A program made the position numbers and the translations under genes. Under the pieces are notes generated by a model. It made no database searches and was not told where the DNA came from. It saw only the letters and a program-made list of their open reading frames with translations. Positions 43,179 through 56,372 of a stretch of DNA of 64,000 bases are shown in pieces. How positions within the stretch are numbered: position 1 is the first letter of the stretch; each line of letters starts with the position of its first letter. The DNA lies in assembly GCA_015501595.1 (NCBI GenBank), contig JADNRX010000069.1, positions 1 to 64,000 of the forward strand. The letters are read 5' to 3'. The DNA is from Hymenopellis radicata. Lineage: Eukaryota; Basidiomycota; Agaricomycetes; Agaricales; Physalacriaceae.

Positions 43179-46100
43179 TTACGAATAAGTGGTAATATAT
43201 CCGTCAAGTAATTCGATCCCGGTGTCCAGGTACCTAACCATTTCGTTGACTTCCTCGGGCGTAGGTATCACAGTTGGATCATGTTCGCGAAAGATGGGAT
43301 ACAACGCAATGTCAAAGCAATCCTTCCTGGCTGCATGCAACATCGCACGACACTCAGGCCATGTGAGCTCCATCTCGCCCTTCTTCCAAAATAGACCTAG
43401 AAATTCAATAATCTGTGTCCTTGGAGATGCATACTCTCCAAGGATTGCACTACACGAGTCTTCCGGAGCTGAAAGGAAGAATATACAGATACGGTAAACA
43501 TTCTCTTTTTGGAAAATGTATCTCCTGTGAGCATCGATGTCCGGAATGAGATCCTTCAGAAAAGGGACTCGGAGGCACCACTGTGGTCGTTTCTTCTGGA
43601 GATAGATTGGCTGATACCCAATAAAAAGTCGACTGGACGAAATAAACAAACAGCGCCAGAGACCGTGGGATAGTATCGAAATGGTTCTAAAACACGAAGA
43701 AGGTCTGCCTCCACAAACAGGTCGTACGCTGCAGGGACTCGCTGAAACAGTCCACGCTCAAGTAGAAGAGTGCCTGGTGCAAGATAATCGTACGCATCAG
43801 TGCGATTTCCGATATCCTCTGGCGGAGTAGTAGAAGATCCTTGAGGAATGATACAGAAAACCACTCCTTCCATTGATACGAACGGAAACTCGTTATATCT
43901 GAGAACACGGCAGCCTCTTCTAAAAAGCAAGCAATGAAGATCAAGGCACGGAAACGAGGTTCATAATGTAGCTTGAGATGTTTTGGATCACGAGGTAGCG
44001 ACGAATTTACGAGTAGAGGCTGGCAGGCGAGATAGAAGAAGAATCCTTCAGTCCAGTCTTCAGGGAAATGTTTCTTCCGGCTCATGTCACGAAGCATGCT
44101 GCTGACCAGGCGTCCGAGCTCACTGACAACCATGGGATCAGCCGATGAACAACCACCTTGCGTGAGATGTGCGTAGTATCTCACAATGGCCACTCTGACT
44201 CTCAAACCAGGATATTTGTAGAGGTTGAATGCGCTGTCGACAAACTTGTCGAACTGATGGAACGTACGAAGCAGACTTTCCTCGACTAGCTTTCGAAACG
44301 CGGGCACCTGGCAGACCCGACTGAACGTGACCGCTGACTCGTCAAATGGAGCCGGGAATTTAGGATTTCCACCGTGATACAACTGAAGCTCTTCATGCTT
44401 GTACACGTCGAGTACGGATGGGGAGTTAGCACAGAGCTGGATGATAGGAAGGAGTGCTGATACACCACGAGAGATATTGCGCTCAGACGGCGGAGGGCGG
44501 CGGTTCAGAACGTGGTCAACTAGATCAATCCACGTCTGAGGGTGCAGCCGAAGGTCGAGATGAGTTGGAAGATACTCAGGGTTCAGGAACACTGCTTTAG
44601 GCTCCAATTTCATCCGCTCCCACGAAAGCATGGCGTGAGCATGTGATGCAATTGCGGCGACTAGTTCAAGAGGAACAGGCGGGTAAGTCGGCAATATGTC
44701 CTCTAACAAAGCACTCTCAGCCGAACGAACGACAAACTTCTCTGCTCGTACGAATCGTTCTAGCTGCATGTAAGCATTCTGGGCATCAACCGGATCATTC
44801 GGTGGTGACTCCAGGACGGCAACAAGGGGAGGAAATAACCGCTCGAATTCGAAAATTGTGTCGGTCGCTAATGGGAGGACTCTGAAGGTTACATGTAACT
44901 TTTTATGAAAGTGCTCGGGAAATCCTCCGAAACTCTGTATGATGATGCTCCGAGCCGAAGGATTGGTAGAATTGGCGAAGACCCACTGAAGCACATCAAC
45001 AGCAAAGTAGTCGCTGTGCTGGCGCTTTGAGACCATCGACTCTTCTGCCTCTCTAATCGATTTCTTTGGAGGAAGGTATCGACGAGTCTTAGGAGGAAAG
45101 AGACGATTGAACAGTATGTAGAGCTGATTTGAAAGCGGGGTTTTGTATGGACACTGGGGATATGCTGCAGAGAGGATATGGCTTGCAAAGTATGCGGAGT
45201 ACGCTATCAGGGCGAATAAGCCAACGACGTATGCCGATGCTGGATACAGTTGCGCGAGAAAGATGATGAGTCCAACGAAGAAGATGCCAAGCGAAAGGTG
45301 CATGAGCACCGGAAGCAGGCCGATGATCAGAGGTACATGCCACACCTGTAATCCCTCGTAACGGAACTGGCGGAGTAGGCTACGGTGGAGGGGTGTTCCG
45401 GATGTCATAGACATATACTGGTGCAGCCACTGCTTCGCCAACACGGCGACAAGAGCCGTGATCAAACTCAGCGACAAGCTCGTGTACCAAAGCCCGTTGA
45501 TCCACAGCTGGCCATGAGTCGGCGAGAAGTCAACCGCGTTCGGAGACGAGACCACTGGATCAAGATCAACAGCTGATCCGTTCACGAAGGCGCGCTGGAC
45601 AACCAAAATCTCGTACAGGATCGAGCTAGATAGCTGGACGTAGTCAGGTTCGAGTTTGGCGGCCGTTTCGATGAGGAAGGCAGTAACCACTGCTGAGAAC
45701 AGACCAGCCTTGGAGAACACCTTAATTATAGGGTACCAACGAATTGTAAAGACAGGACGTACAAATACGAGCAGTACATCCACTGTATCGCGTGCATCCT
45801 CAGCTAGATCCGCATCGAAAATCTGAAATTCGTCTATACACACCCTCCACACGCGCGAGTTCGGCTGCGCCTCCTCGTAAATCGGATCCGGAGGGTACTT
45901 TTGCTCGTAATCTAAAGGGTCGTATCCTTGGCTAATATCAGCACACGTCTTGGTATTCAGACATTCACGAACCTCTAGCGTTACGATCTTTGGGCATCCC
46001 AAAGAACTTTTTTCGCGCACGGCGTCCTTTGCGAGCAGGAGGTGGACCGGAATCTACACCATCCGGCTGCTGATTTTCTTCTGGCCCTTCGTCGCTCTCT

Positions 46101-46504
46101 TCATCCACATCCTCTTCCACAGGATCGACCTCCGACTCGTCTGCAGGACGCACTTGAACCCCTTGGTTCCTTTTCTTCGCGCGTCCCGGTCGAAAGTTCT
46201 GGGTGCTATTGGAGGTCTTGGTCTCGCTGGGAGTCGGTATGGTCCTGGTATGGCTCCCCTGGGGCGATGGCGATGGGAGGGACGCTGTATCTGCTAGCTG
46301 TCGGGCAACTTCTGGTGAGTTGATGGCAATGTCGGCAGAATTAATGAGGATATTCTCTGCGCTGGGAGGGCCGGACATCGTCGACGAAGACTGTTGATAT
46401 GACGGTCGGCGAGAGAGGGTCCCAGTCCGAAGTAAACTTCCCACCGCATGCTTAGCTGACATCGTGTCGGCGGTGGCAATGCTCCTGTGGGTACAGTTTC
46501 CCAT
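43179..46504 (-). pseudogene. DUF6535 membrane protein, copy 1, C-terminal frameshifts
   Basis: The start is MGNCTHRSIATADTM. A disordered acidic N-terminus (EEDVDEESDEGPEENQQ, then KGRRARKKFFG) leads across a 46-nt intron (45927-45972) to YDPLDYEQKYPPDPIYEE. DUF6535 begins with VWRVCIDEFQIFDADL, and a second intron (45709-45762, 54 nt, in frame) joins VDVLLVF to AGLFSAVVTAFLIE. Four membrane segments follow: that one, LWYTSLSLSLITALVAVL, WHVPLIIGLLPVLMHLSLG with FFVGLIIFL, and YVVGLFALIAYSAYF. PQCPYKTP is the family motif. The 500-residue cytosolic region is shared with copy 2, but three indels (about 43820, 43643 and 43590) scramble the last 200 residues. DUF6535 proteins are expanded in basidiomycetes and have no known role. 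Confidence 0.85.
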
Positions 46505-48312
46505 GTTTCCGGCGGCATCAGTGTAACGCCTCCCGCGCATTAATGTGTCATCGACTACTGGTGCTAGGAGGCGCGTGGTAGTCCAGCAGTGTATCCTTCA
46601 AAACCGAGGTCATCCAGATGGATGTCTTAAGGAACCGTAGTTAGACGTACTCCAAGTGTACGGGTGATACGGCCTACATAAATAAGAGGCTGGTGGATTA
46701 TTGGCAGTGCGCGCCATAGAAACTATGATTGTCGGTGTCAAAAACCGTGTCGGGTTCTGACAACTGGAGAAGGAAGAGAGGTTTATTCTCAAAATATAAT
46801 AAGTATCATTAACAGGTTGGCAAGGGAGAGAAAAGATTTACTAAAATAGAGTATAGTTTTGGGTTCACCACCTTGAGGAGCGCGAGCTTGGACTAGGACG
46901 CGTTGAACGTGATCGTGGCAGGAGGCAAAGAAGCGATCGCCCAAAACGGAACAGACGCCTAGGACCCCGGTCACTCGATTCTGTGTCTGGAGAAATGACT
47001 TCAGCCCCACAGCTTAAAGTAGGAGCGTGCATTTTCAGTAGACGAGTGTTCATGTCTGGCCCGCAGTGTAGTGCAATATACTGTACAGTCAAAGGTAGGA
47101 AAAAACTCGACGCCACATTATGCTTTAGACAGAAACTGTGGGCCCCGCGTGGCGTTCTAGTCAGAATCGTTTGGAGCAACAAAGCCTGTACTTGTGCTCT
47201 TATGGCATAGTGCTGGCCAGACCCGGAATGCCAGCGCCAAACCGGTCATCGCGGGCTCATGCACGTTCCATTCACCGCGTCCTGCATCCCCCCGGGCCTC
47301 AATACTTGCAAGAGTTCTGAATGCCGCACCGCTCAAACCGCCATACATATGAAGAAACATATCCGGACATAATACAGTATGAGCGGAACGAAATGGTATC
47401 ATGACAGACTTTGATCTAGCTCTGCCAGTGAATGAGAAGGGCGTAAGACCTGTATCATGCCATGATATGGAGCGCGAAGAAGATAGTTCAGAAGCGTACC
47501 GCTAATATAATCTAGGGACAGAGACAGGCACTGCATAACATCGAAGAGCAAGCCGGACCTTGTCAGCAGGAGACGGTTTCGCAAACAGCAAGATTGTTGA
47601 CGAGCGATGAAGTTAGCGACGACGCTCGTCTGCGCGGCCCTTAGCTTGCGCTGACGATGCAACAACATAACACCATGCATTCTGGTGAAAACACGCAGAA
47701 CTAGTATTTCGTGTTTGGCAACTGATATCTGTTTCCTCGGCGTGAGGGTAAGTAAATGCTAGATGGCGAATACTCGCAACGCGCTCTACGAGAATCTGCA
47801 TCAGCCTGTTAGACTTGCAGAAGCTTATGAATTACAACAAGCAAAACGAATAAGTGGCTCATCGTCTAGCCTTGCGCGTCCGCCGTATTGAGTCGACAGT
47901 GTGGCAGACCCATCCGGAGCTAAGCGCACATAAGAACACTAACGGAGGTCGTAGACAGCATTATACCTATGAGTCTATTTGTTAGATAGATCAATGATAT
48001 AGGACGACGAAACGAGGGTAAAAAGCTGCCCTTGAAGTTCACTGTGGCGGGCTAGTGTGTCAAGGGACTTTATAGCTTAGAGAAGAACTTGGCACATTTT
48101 CAGCCGAGGGCTTGATTTTCCATTGTTGAACGCTTCGCGGTTTTCAAGAGCAAGTTCGGTGATCGTGGTCGAGCGAGAAAGCCAACCGATCACGTGTCGG
48201 TCGCGACTTCTTGTTTTCAACCGCCATCATCGCCTGGCATGGTCTTTCACTAGTCAAGTAAGCCGGCCGCACAGGTCATTTCTTTTGAGATTTTTCTTAC
48301 TCGTCTTTTAAG
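46505..48312. other. Upstream DNA of DUF6535 copy 1, then unassigned DNA
   Basis: From 46505 to about 47090 this matches 55773-56340, including GGTGCTAGGAGGCGCG and GTAGTCCAGCAGTGTATCC words, so the duplication carries the shared promoter. From 47090 to 48312 no partner and no convincing gene is seen. The minus frame 47680-47399 has no motif. Confidence 0.5.
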
Positions 48313-49918
48313 TAGCACCAGAACGTCGTAATGGACACGTTCACCTCGAACCCATTCCTGTCGAAATCTATCATGAAATATTCACTTACATCGAACTGGC
48401 ATTTGCAGAATTTTCGGAAGCCGACTGTCTAGCGACATTCTCCTCTATTGCTGGCGTCTGCAGGTTCTTCGCTGCAGAGGCGCTCCCGCGTGTTTTCCAT
48501 TCTTTTCACGTCGCCTGCCACTCGCAGGCTGGGAGTCGTAACGCGATGAAGCTGTGCAGAGAAATAAAGAACGACAAGCCGCTTGCCTCTCACATTGCCA
48601 CTCTCATTCGGGAGTGCGTTCTCAGCGGCTGGGTGTTCGACGAAGAGAGCCAGACCGAGGAAGCTGCGCTCGCTGCTCCAGTGCTGAGCCTCGTTCGGAA
48701 GGCGATCCAGAAGAGGCCGGAACTGGAGAGTATCAAGCTGGATAATTGCAGCATATCGAATGCCATGATAAAGCTCGTCTGTCAGGCGGCAGGCCTTCGT
48801 TCGTTGCATCTGCATCAGTGTCGCTTGACAAGTTTGGTACACGACAAACTGTGGGACAAGCTATCCTCAGCGCGTATTGTCGACCTCACGCTCATTGATC
48901 TGGAATATGAGCCAAACGAAATCGAGACCAGTGCTATAGTTTCCCCATCTTACCTTCCAGCATCTCGTCTCCTTGAAAACGAACCATCACGGGCTATTGG
49001 ACGTCGTCGCTGTTAGCCCATGCCACCTCCAGCGCCTCGAAATCACCAACTTCATATACCTCCTGGAAGACCTCGTTGATATCGGCGCCGTCCTCAAGCA
49101 ACTTCCTGTACTTACCCATCTCAGCGTTTACCGGCTGACTAGACACTTGCCCTTCTCATTCCACAACACTCAGGTTCATCTCATGCCTGCCACTTTCACA
49201 GGAATATCTCTTCCCTCGCTTCGGTCTCTCCTCTGCCCAGGGAGTATAGCCGCAGCGTTTCTATCCCCAGCGCCAGGAACGTTGGTCCACCTTGATCTCA
49301 CAGGGAAACACGTCGCTCAGAGTCCCTCATCTGGTGTCGAGACACCGTGGCGTTTTCCTACACTCGACAACGTCCACGCGGACGGTCTAGAAGAGCTGAC
49401 GATCCCTATGCGAGGCCTTGCCAAAGGATCTTTCCCGTTCAATCGCCCGCCCGCACGTCTGAGAAAGCTCGCGATCATTGGCGAGGACCTCGTCAATGCA
49501 TTTAGCTGCATCGTATGTTCCTCGCCTCAGTGTTCTCGTTGCAAAGCTCTCAATTTGTCGTAGGTTCTTAAAGCAGTATGCGTTGCTACTGCAACTTCAA
49601 ACATCCCTCCACTCCGCGAAATATCGTTACTTCGGGACCAACATGAAATGGATTTTGGATTTGCTCTCACAGCGTGACGAGATCCAGCCTTTGTTCCCAT
49701 TCTTCCCGCACTCCGTGAAGTACGGCTTGGAGAGTGTGTGCGCTGGGATCTTGTTCAAGGGAGCCGGGAGCCCACTGTCCTATAACCGAAGAAGATGCGG
49801 CTTCTTATGGCGGAGTTTCCGGAAGAGTGGAAGGATTATCGAGGATGTTTCGCTCGTTATTGTTAAATCGAAAAACTTCTTGTTCCGCGACGTACAGATA
49901 ACCGTCGAAGTACATTGA
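48313..49918 (+). pseudogene. F-box / LRR protein, probably decayed
   Basis: An F-box-like N-terminus reads HLEPIPVEIYHEIFTYIELA followed by DCLATFSSIAGVCRFFAAEA, matching the LPxEIxxxIF...C(R/K)x(F/L) pattern. Leucine-rich segments follow: KRPELESIKLDNCSISNAM, GLRSLHLHQCRLTSLV, and in a second frame LQRLEITNFIYLLEDLVDI, LPVLTHLSVYRLTRHLPFS, DGLEELTIPMRGLAKG and ARLRKLAIIGEDLVNAFSCI. The frame change near 48950 needs a 22-nt intron or is a lesion. A 50-nt intron near 49512 is normal. A TGA then interrupts at about 49676. The start methionine is unclear, because an in-frame stop lies just upstream of an AG acceptor-like site. Such proteins recruit targets to SCF ubiquitin ligases. It has no second copy here. 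Confidence 0.6.
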
Positions 49919-50110
49919 CCATACAACAAAAATCCTAGAATATTTAGAACACTTACTCTCCTCATACCCAAATGTAAATTTACGTTGCTCGTCTCATCCT
50001 GTACTAGCGACGACTCGCTCTTCCTCCGACCGCACACAACCGTTCCGCCTCCTCGGCCCTTACCCTGATCTCCGACAGCTCGCCCTTCACCCTGTCCAGC
50101 TCACTCTACG

Positions 50111-52109
50111 CCCCCGACGCCACACTAAGCCTTGGACGAAATTAGGGCAAATATTGATCGCCATGATGAGGGCATTCTTTCTAGAGACAACACGTCTATT
50201 TATTATCTCATCCCCACAGCGGTCATGGCCGTATGATTGTTTATTCACACTGTCCCACTCCGTGCAGCCACGTCTATTAATCGCCCTCAAAGCAAGGTGC
50301 AAACGCACAAGGGATGAGTACCTGAAATCAGAGCGCGGGCTAGCAAACGAGACGACGACGGAACTTGTACTTGACGCGCGCGATCGCGCTTTCAACACAA
50401 TAATATTGCAAGAACATCTGTCAGAGAAGGAATGTAGGAAGCATGGCCGCAAATGCCCACCATCAGCCGTCGAATAAGCCCAGCTTTCAATAGACCTTCT
50501 CGTTGCTACCACGCCAAATCCAAGAGCCAAGACCTTAGAAGGTACACGAGGCACCGAAATGGCCGAACGGATGTTGGCGCGCTTCTGCCTCAAGTTCCTT
50601 CCTCGTGAGATGACGCGGGGAAATACACAACATCATGGCAGAGAATGTAAACGGTCATCGGCGCTCGTCAAATGCCGCACTACAAATCTATCTCGTCAAT
50701 ACCGTCGAACAACTAGAGCGAAGGATGACTGACAGTGATCAGGTACTGCCAGCGATAATCCCTGGTCGCGGATAGTCAGTTTGCCTGCTCATTCAATGAT
50801 GACCCTCGTGTGCGGCTGTTTCTTCGCATTCATCCTAGGGATCGACCGTACCGTTGGTCCAGTATTCAAGATAGATCATGACGTTAATCCTATTGATGCA
50901 ACAATATAGAAGAGATAAAGTAAGGCTTACAGGGCACTGCGGCTGCCTATATCCTAGTAATACATGGCGCGATTCGGGTCCTCGAGCCAAATCTGTAATA
51001 GCCCTGGTCCGGGTGAAAAGAGTAGATGAAGACCAACTAGTAATGTCTCGTCTGTCCATGCCGATCTGAGGTCGTATGACCCACGTTTAGACCTAGAAGG
51101 CGGTCTCAGATCGGACAGCGCAGGATGGAAAAGAACGTACTAGTAGGGAACTGATATGGCGGTAATTTTCAGAGCTAGATAACGGAACTCGGTTAGAAAT
51201 AAATGGGATTGGCGCAGGCCATACGAGAACGATCGGATGTCGGGGATAACGTACAGGCGCATTTGACGGCGTGGCCTGCAGAGTCCTGCAGTGCGCGGTA
51301 AAGAACTCCAACCCAACGCAAGTAGTAGCCGGTATGCAACGATGGGCGCGTGAAAAGATGACGGGTTGCTTGCGGAGCGTTGAGCGACAAGTCCTGGGCG
51401 AAGATTTGATAAATAGAGGACAGGAAAGAAGAGAAAAGGGCACCTTTTGGCTACAGTTCGTAGGAGCATTTCGCCCCCCCCCAAACGCATGTCGTCGTCT
51501 GCCGTCGAGGCGCGGCGGGTAGGCTCTATTAACACCTTAGATGGACGACATTAGCACGCCCAATCCATAGACCCAAAACGCAATGTCGCCGATATCGTCC
51601 TGTGAGAGCCCAATGTCGTGTCAACCTATATTGACCGCTTGTGTACACGTTCTGCATATTGTTCTGGCATGGTTGGGACATGGAAAAGCTCACGCCCGTG
51701 CGTGGACGTGGTGGCTGAAGCCTGATAGGGAAAGACTTGAAGCGTGAATCTGCCGCGTAGCCCAGCGTTTCCGCATCGTACAGCGATGAACGCGACCAGA
51801 AACCAAGAAGCGGAATGAGATTGCGGTTTCCTTCATGAGCGACAGTCCTGTCTGCGCTTTTGAAAAACAAACGTAGAAGACAATCAAGTGAAGACACACC
51901 ATTTCGCCTGCAATGCATATCGCCACCTAGCCTTCGTCAACGATCCGATAGCACTGCGCAAGGAGGCGGATCTCCATTCTAACGTACTGAGAGCAAACTA
52001 AAAGGGCCTGATGATGGACGGAAGGAAGAATCGGATCAAGCGCGGGAAGACGTCATCCGCTCACCCAGCTTCTCAACTGACAGGCTTCACCTCATGCATG
52101 CCATCCTCA
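50111..52109 (+). repeat. Segment E1 of a duplicated 2.0-2.4-kb block
   Basis: This begins at CCCCCGACGCCACACTAAGCC and matches 56373-58817 in the same orientation through to ATGCCATCCTCA. It lacks about 270 bases present in E2 (57140-57400 region). Frames on minus (51918-51529, 51535-51140) are not conserved between copies, so no gene is called. At its right end it is joined directly to the 3' end of the LRR-like gene. Confidence 0.85.
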
Positions 52110-52303
52110 GGACAGCTGCGCAGGAAGTTGAACAGACACATTGGGAGAAAGTGGATCGACTACTTATGCACCGAACCAAGGATGCACTTACGAAGTTGGA
52201 GAGCCTCGATAAAGACATTGACGTGGAGGACATGTTAGAAAATCAACTTCCGCGGGCGCTGCAGCGGGAGCCCCAGACGACTCGGACTTTCCCCGGCTCC
52301 TAG
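52110..52303 (+). pseudogene. LRR-like family gene, copy D, internal-deletion remnant
   Basis: Only the last 60 or so codons survive, RTAAQEVEQTHWEKVDRLLM, HRTKDALTKLESLDKDIDVE and DMLENQLPRALQ, matching the C-terminus of copy A. The sequence jumps from CCATCCTCA (early upstream region, as at 58810) straight to GACAGCTGCGCAGGAAG (equivalent to about 42864), a deletion of about 2 kb relative to copy A. It faces DUF6535 copy 2. Confidence 0.85.
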
Positions 52304-52452
52304 AGGGAATCAGCCTATACTTCATTCTCGGCCCCACCGTTAGATTCAACGAGTCCCAGATCAGGAGATTTTGTGCAGCGATAGAATGACGAACTACAAT
52401 AGAGAGGTTGTGTGGACTAGTACATTAGCGAAGATGTCTTGTAATTAGTACT

Positions 52453-55400
52453 TTACGAACAAGCCTGAGTGGTAATGTATCTGTCAAGTAAATCTATCCC
52501 AGTGTCCAGGTATCTGACCATTTCGTCCACATCTTCAGGTGTAGGCATCACAGTCGGATCATCATGTTCGCGAAAGATGGGATACAAAGGAATGTCGAAG
52601 CAATCCTTCCTGGCTGCATGCAACATTGCACGGCATTCGGGCCACGTTAGTTCCATCTCGCCCTTCATCCACAATAGACCTAAAAATTCAATAATCTGTG
52701 TCCTTGGGGATGCGTACCGTCTAAGGATTGCACTATACGAGTCTTCCGGAGCCGAAAGGAAGAATATACAGATGCGGAAAACATTCTCTTTTTGGAAAAG
52801 GTATCTCCTATGAGCATCGATGTCCGGAATGAGCTCCGGCCAGAAAGGGCGGCACCATTGTGGTCGTTCTTCTGGTGATAGATTGGCTGATACCCAATAA
52901 AACGTCGACTGGACGAAATAACAAACAGCGCTAGAGACCGTGGGATAGTATCGAAATGGTTCTAAAACACGAAGAAGGTCTGCCTCCACAAACACATCGT
53001 ACGCTGCAGGAACTTGCTGAAGAAGTCCACGCTCAAGTAGAAGAGTGCCTGGTGCAAGATAATCGTACGCATCAGTGGGATCTCCGATATCCTCTAGGCG
53101 GAGTAGTAGAAGATCCTTGAGCAATGATACAGAAAACCACTCCTTCCATTGATATATCCAGAAAGTCTGTATATATGGGAACACGGCACCGTCTTGTAAA
53201 AAGCAAGCAATGAAGATCAAGGCACGGAAACGAGGTTCATCATTTAGCTTGAGATGTTTTGGATCACGAGGTAGTGACCAGCGATTTGTGAGTAGAGACT
53301 GGCAGACGAGATAGAACTTGAATCCCTCGGTGCTGTCTTCAGAGAAATGTTTCTTCCGGATCATGTCACGAAACATGCTGCTGACCAGGCGTCCGAGCTC
53401 ACTGACAACCATGGGATCAGCCGATGAACAACCACCTTGCGTGAGATGTGCGTAATATCTCACGATGGCCAATCTGACTCTCAAACCAGGATATTTGTAG
53501 AAGTTGAATGCGCTGTCGACAAACTCGTCGAATTGATGGAACGTACGAAGCAGACTTTCCTCGACTAGCTTTCGAAACGCGGGTACTTGGCAGATCCGAC
53601 TGAACGTGACCGCCGACTCGTCAAATGGAGCCGGGAATGCAGGATCTCCACCGCGATACAACTGAAATTCTTCATGCTTGTACACGTCGAGTACAGATGG
53701 AGAGTTAGCACAGAGCTGGATGATAGGAAGGAGGGCTGATGAACCACTAAAGACATCGTGCTCAGACGGCGGAGGGCGGTTCAGGACGCGGTCGACTAGA
53801 TCAGTCCACGTCTGAGGGTGCAGCCGAAGGTCGAGATGAGTTGGAAGATACTCAGGGTTCAGGAACACTTCTTTAGCCTCCAATTTCATCCGCTCCCATG
53901 AAGCTATTGCGTGCGTATATGATGCAATCACGGCGACTAGCTCAAGGGGAACAGGCGGGCAAGTCGGCAATATGTCCTCTACCAAGGATCGCGCGGCCGG
54001 ATGAAGAATAAACTTCTCTGCTCGTACGAATCGTTCTAGTTGCATATAAGCATCCTGGGCATCAACCGAATCGTCCGGCGGCGACTGCAAGACGGGAACA
54101 AGAGTAGGAAATAACTGCCCGAATTCGAAAATCGCGTCAGTCGCTAGTGGGCGCACTCTGAAGGTCGTATGTAACCTTTCATGAAAGTGCTTGGGAAAGC
54201 CTCCGAGACTCTGTATGATGATGCTCCGAGCGGAAGGATTGGTAGAATTGGCGAAGACCCACTCAAGCACGTTAACAGCAAAGTAGTCGTCGTGCTGGCA
54301 CTTTGAGACCATCGACTTTTCTGCCTCTCTAATCGATTTCTTTGGAGGACGATAATTCTTGGGAGGAAAGAGACGATGAAACAGTATGTAGAGTTGATTT
54401 GAAAGCGGGGTTTTGTATGGACACTGGGGATGTGCCGCAGATAGGAGATGACTCGCAAAGTATGCGCAGTACGCTATCAAGGCGAATAGGCCAACGACGT
54501 ACGCCGATGCTGGATACAGTTGCGCGAGAAAGATGATCAGTCCGATGAAGAAGATGCCAAGCGAAAGGTGCATGAGCACCGGAAGTAGGCCAATGATCAG
54601 AGGTACATGCCAGGCCTGTAATCCCTCGTAACGGAACTGACGAAGCAGACTGCGATGGAGGGGTGTTCCGGATGTCATGGACATGTACTGGTGCAGCCAT
54701 TGCTTGGCCAACACGGCGACAAGAGCCGTGATCAAGCTCAGCGACAAGCTCGTGTACCAAAGCCCGTTGATCCATAACTGGGCATGAGCCGGCGAGAAGT
54801 CAAGCGCGTTCGGAGACGAGACCACTGGATCAAGATCAACAGCTGATCCGTTCACGAAGGCGCGCTGGACAACCAAAATCTCGTACAGGATCGAGCTAGA
54901 TAGCTGGACGTAGTCAGGTTCGAGTTTGGCGGCCGTTTCGATGAGGAAGGCAGTAACCACTGCCGAGAACAGACCAGCCTTGGAGAACACCTTAATTATG
55001 GGTACAAACGATCTGGGAAGACAGGACGTACAAATACGAGCAGTACATCCACTGTATCGCGTGCATCCTCAGCTAGATCCGCATCGAAAATCTGAAATTC
55101 GTCGATACACACCCTCCACACGCGCGAGTTCGGCTGCGCCTCCTCGTAAATCGGATCCGGAGGGTACTTTTGCTCGTAATCTAAAGGGTCGTACCCTTGG
55201 CTAATATCAGCACACGTCTTGGTAATCAGACATTCACGAACCTCTGGCGTTACGATCTTTGGGTAGCCCAAAGAACTTTTTTCGGGCACGGCGTCCTTTG
55301 CGTGCAGGAGATGGACCAGAATCTGCACCATGCGGCTGTTTATTTTCTTCTGGCGCTTCGTCGCTCTCTTCATCCACGTCCTCTTCCCCATCATCGACCT

Positions 55401-55772
55401 CCGACTCGTCTGCAGGACGCACTTGAATCCCTTGGTTCCTTTTCTTCGCGCGTCCCGGTCGAAAGTTGCGGGTGTTTTTAGGGGGCTTAGCCTCGCCAGT
55501 AGTTGGTATGGTCCTGGTATCGCTCCCCTTAGGCGACGGGGAAGGAAGGGCACTGTATCGGCAAGCTGTCGAGCAACTTCTGGTGAGTTGATGACAATGT
55601 CGGCAGAATTAATGAGGATATTCTCTGTGCTGGGAGCGCTGGTCATCGCTGACGAAGTCTGTGTATATGATGGTACGAGGGAGAGGGTCCTAGTTCGAAG
55701 TAAATAGCCGACCGCATCCCCAGGCGACATCGTGTCGGCGGTGGCAATGCTCCTGTGGGTACAGTTTCCCAT
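52453..55772 (-). pseudogene. DUF6535 membrane protein, copy 2, N-terminal frameshift
   Basis: The start MGNCTHRSIATADTMSPGDA and the intron positions are as in copy 1. The second intron here is not a multiple of three, which confirms it is spliced. From AGLFSAVVTAF onward (about 54980) the frame is open for over 830 residues to the stop at 52453, through all four membrane segments, PQCPYKTP and the full C-terminal region that copy 1 has lost (DAYDYLAPGTLLLERGL, EPFRYYPTVSSAVCYFVQST, SPRTQIIEFLGLLWMKGEME, LTWPECRAMLHAARKDCFD). One base is missing near 55550 in the acidic N-terminal region, shifting the frame before KFFGLPKDRNARG. If a start after the lesion or an alternative splice is used, a near-complete protein is possible. 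Confidence 0.8.
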
Positions 55773-56340
55773 GTGGTTCCACGGGCATCAGTGTAACGTC
55801 TCCCGCGCATCAACGTGTTAACGGCTACCGGTGCTAGGAGGCGCGCGGTAGTCCAGCAGTGTATCCTTTACCGAGGTCATCCAGAGGTATGTCTTCAGGA
55901 ACCGTAGTTAGATTTACTCCAAGTGTACGGGTGATACGGCCTACATAAATAGGATCATTGACAGTGGGCCCAATAGGAACTGTGATTATCGGCGTCTAAA
56001 ACCGTGTCGGGTTGCTGACGGCTGGAGAAGGAAGCCTTAGCTGTATTCTCGAAAATGTCACAAGTTCATTGACAGGCAGGGGAGAGAAAAGATTTACTAA
56101 AATAGAGTATAGTCTGGTTTCACCACCTTGAGGCGCGCGAGCTTGGACTACGACGCGTTGAACGTGATCGTGGCAGGAGGAAAGGAAGAATCGCCGAAAA
56201 CGGAAGAGCCTACTAGGACCCCGATCACTCGCTAGCGCTGGTGTCTCTAGAGACATGATATTCAACCCAACCCTGAGAGTAGAAGCAGTCATTTCCCTAA
56301 AGTAAAGTATAAGATGCGCAGTAAAAATGCAATATAGTCT
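55773..56340. other. Upstream DNA of DUF6535 copy 2
   Basis: A duplicate of 46505-47090, with shared words on either side of small indels. It presumably holds the promoter. No gene is seen. Confidence 0.6.
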
Positions 56341-56372
56341 ATCGTACGATAAAGGGTAGTCGACGAGAAATG

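Noticed and set aside
47399..47680. 93-codon minus frame MHGVMLLHRQ...
   Set aside because: No motif, no upstream or downstream exon that joins to it, and no copy elsewhere.
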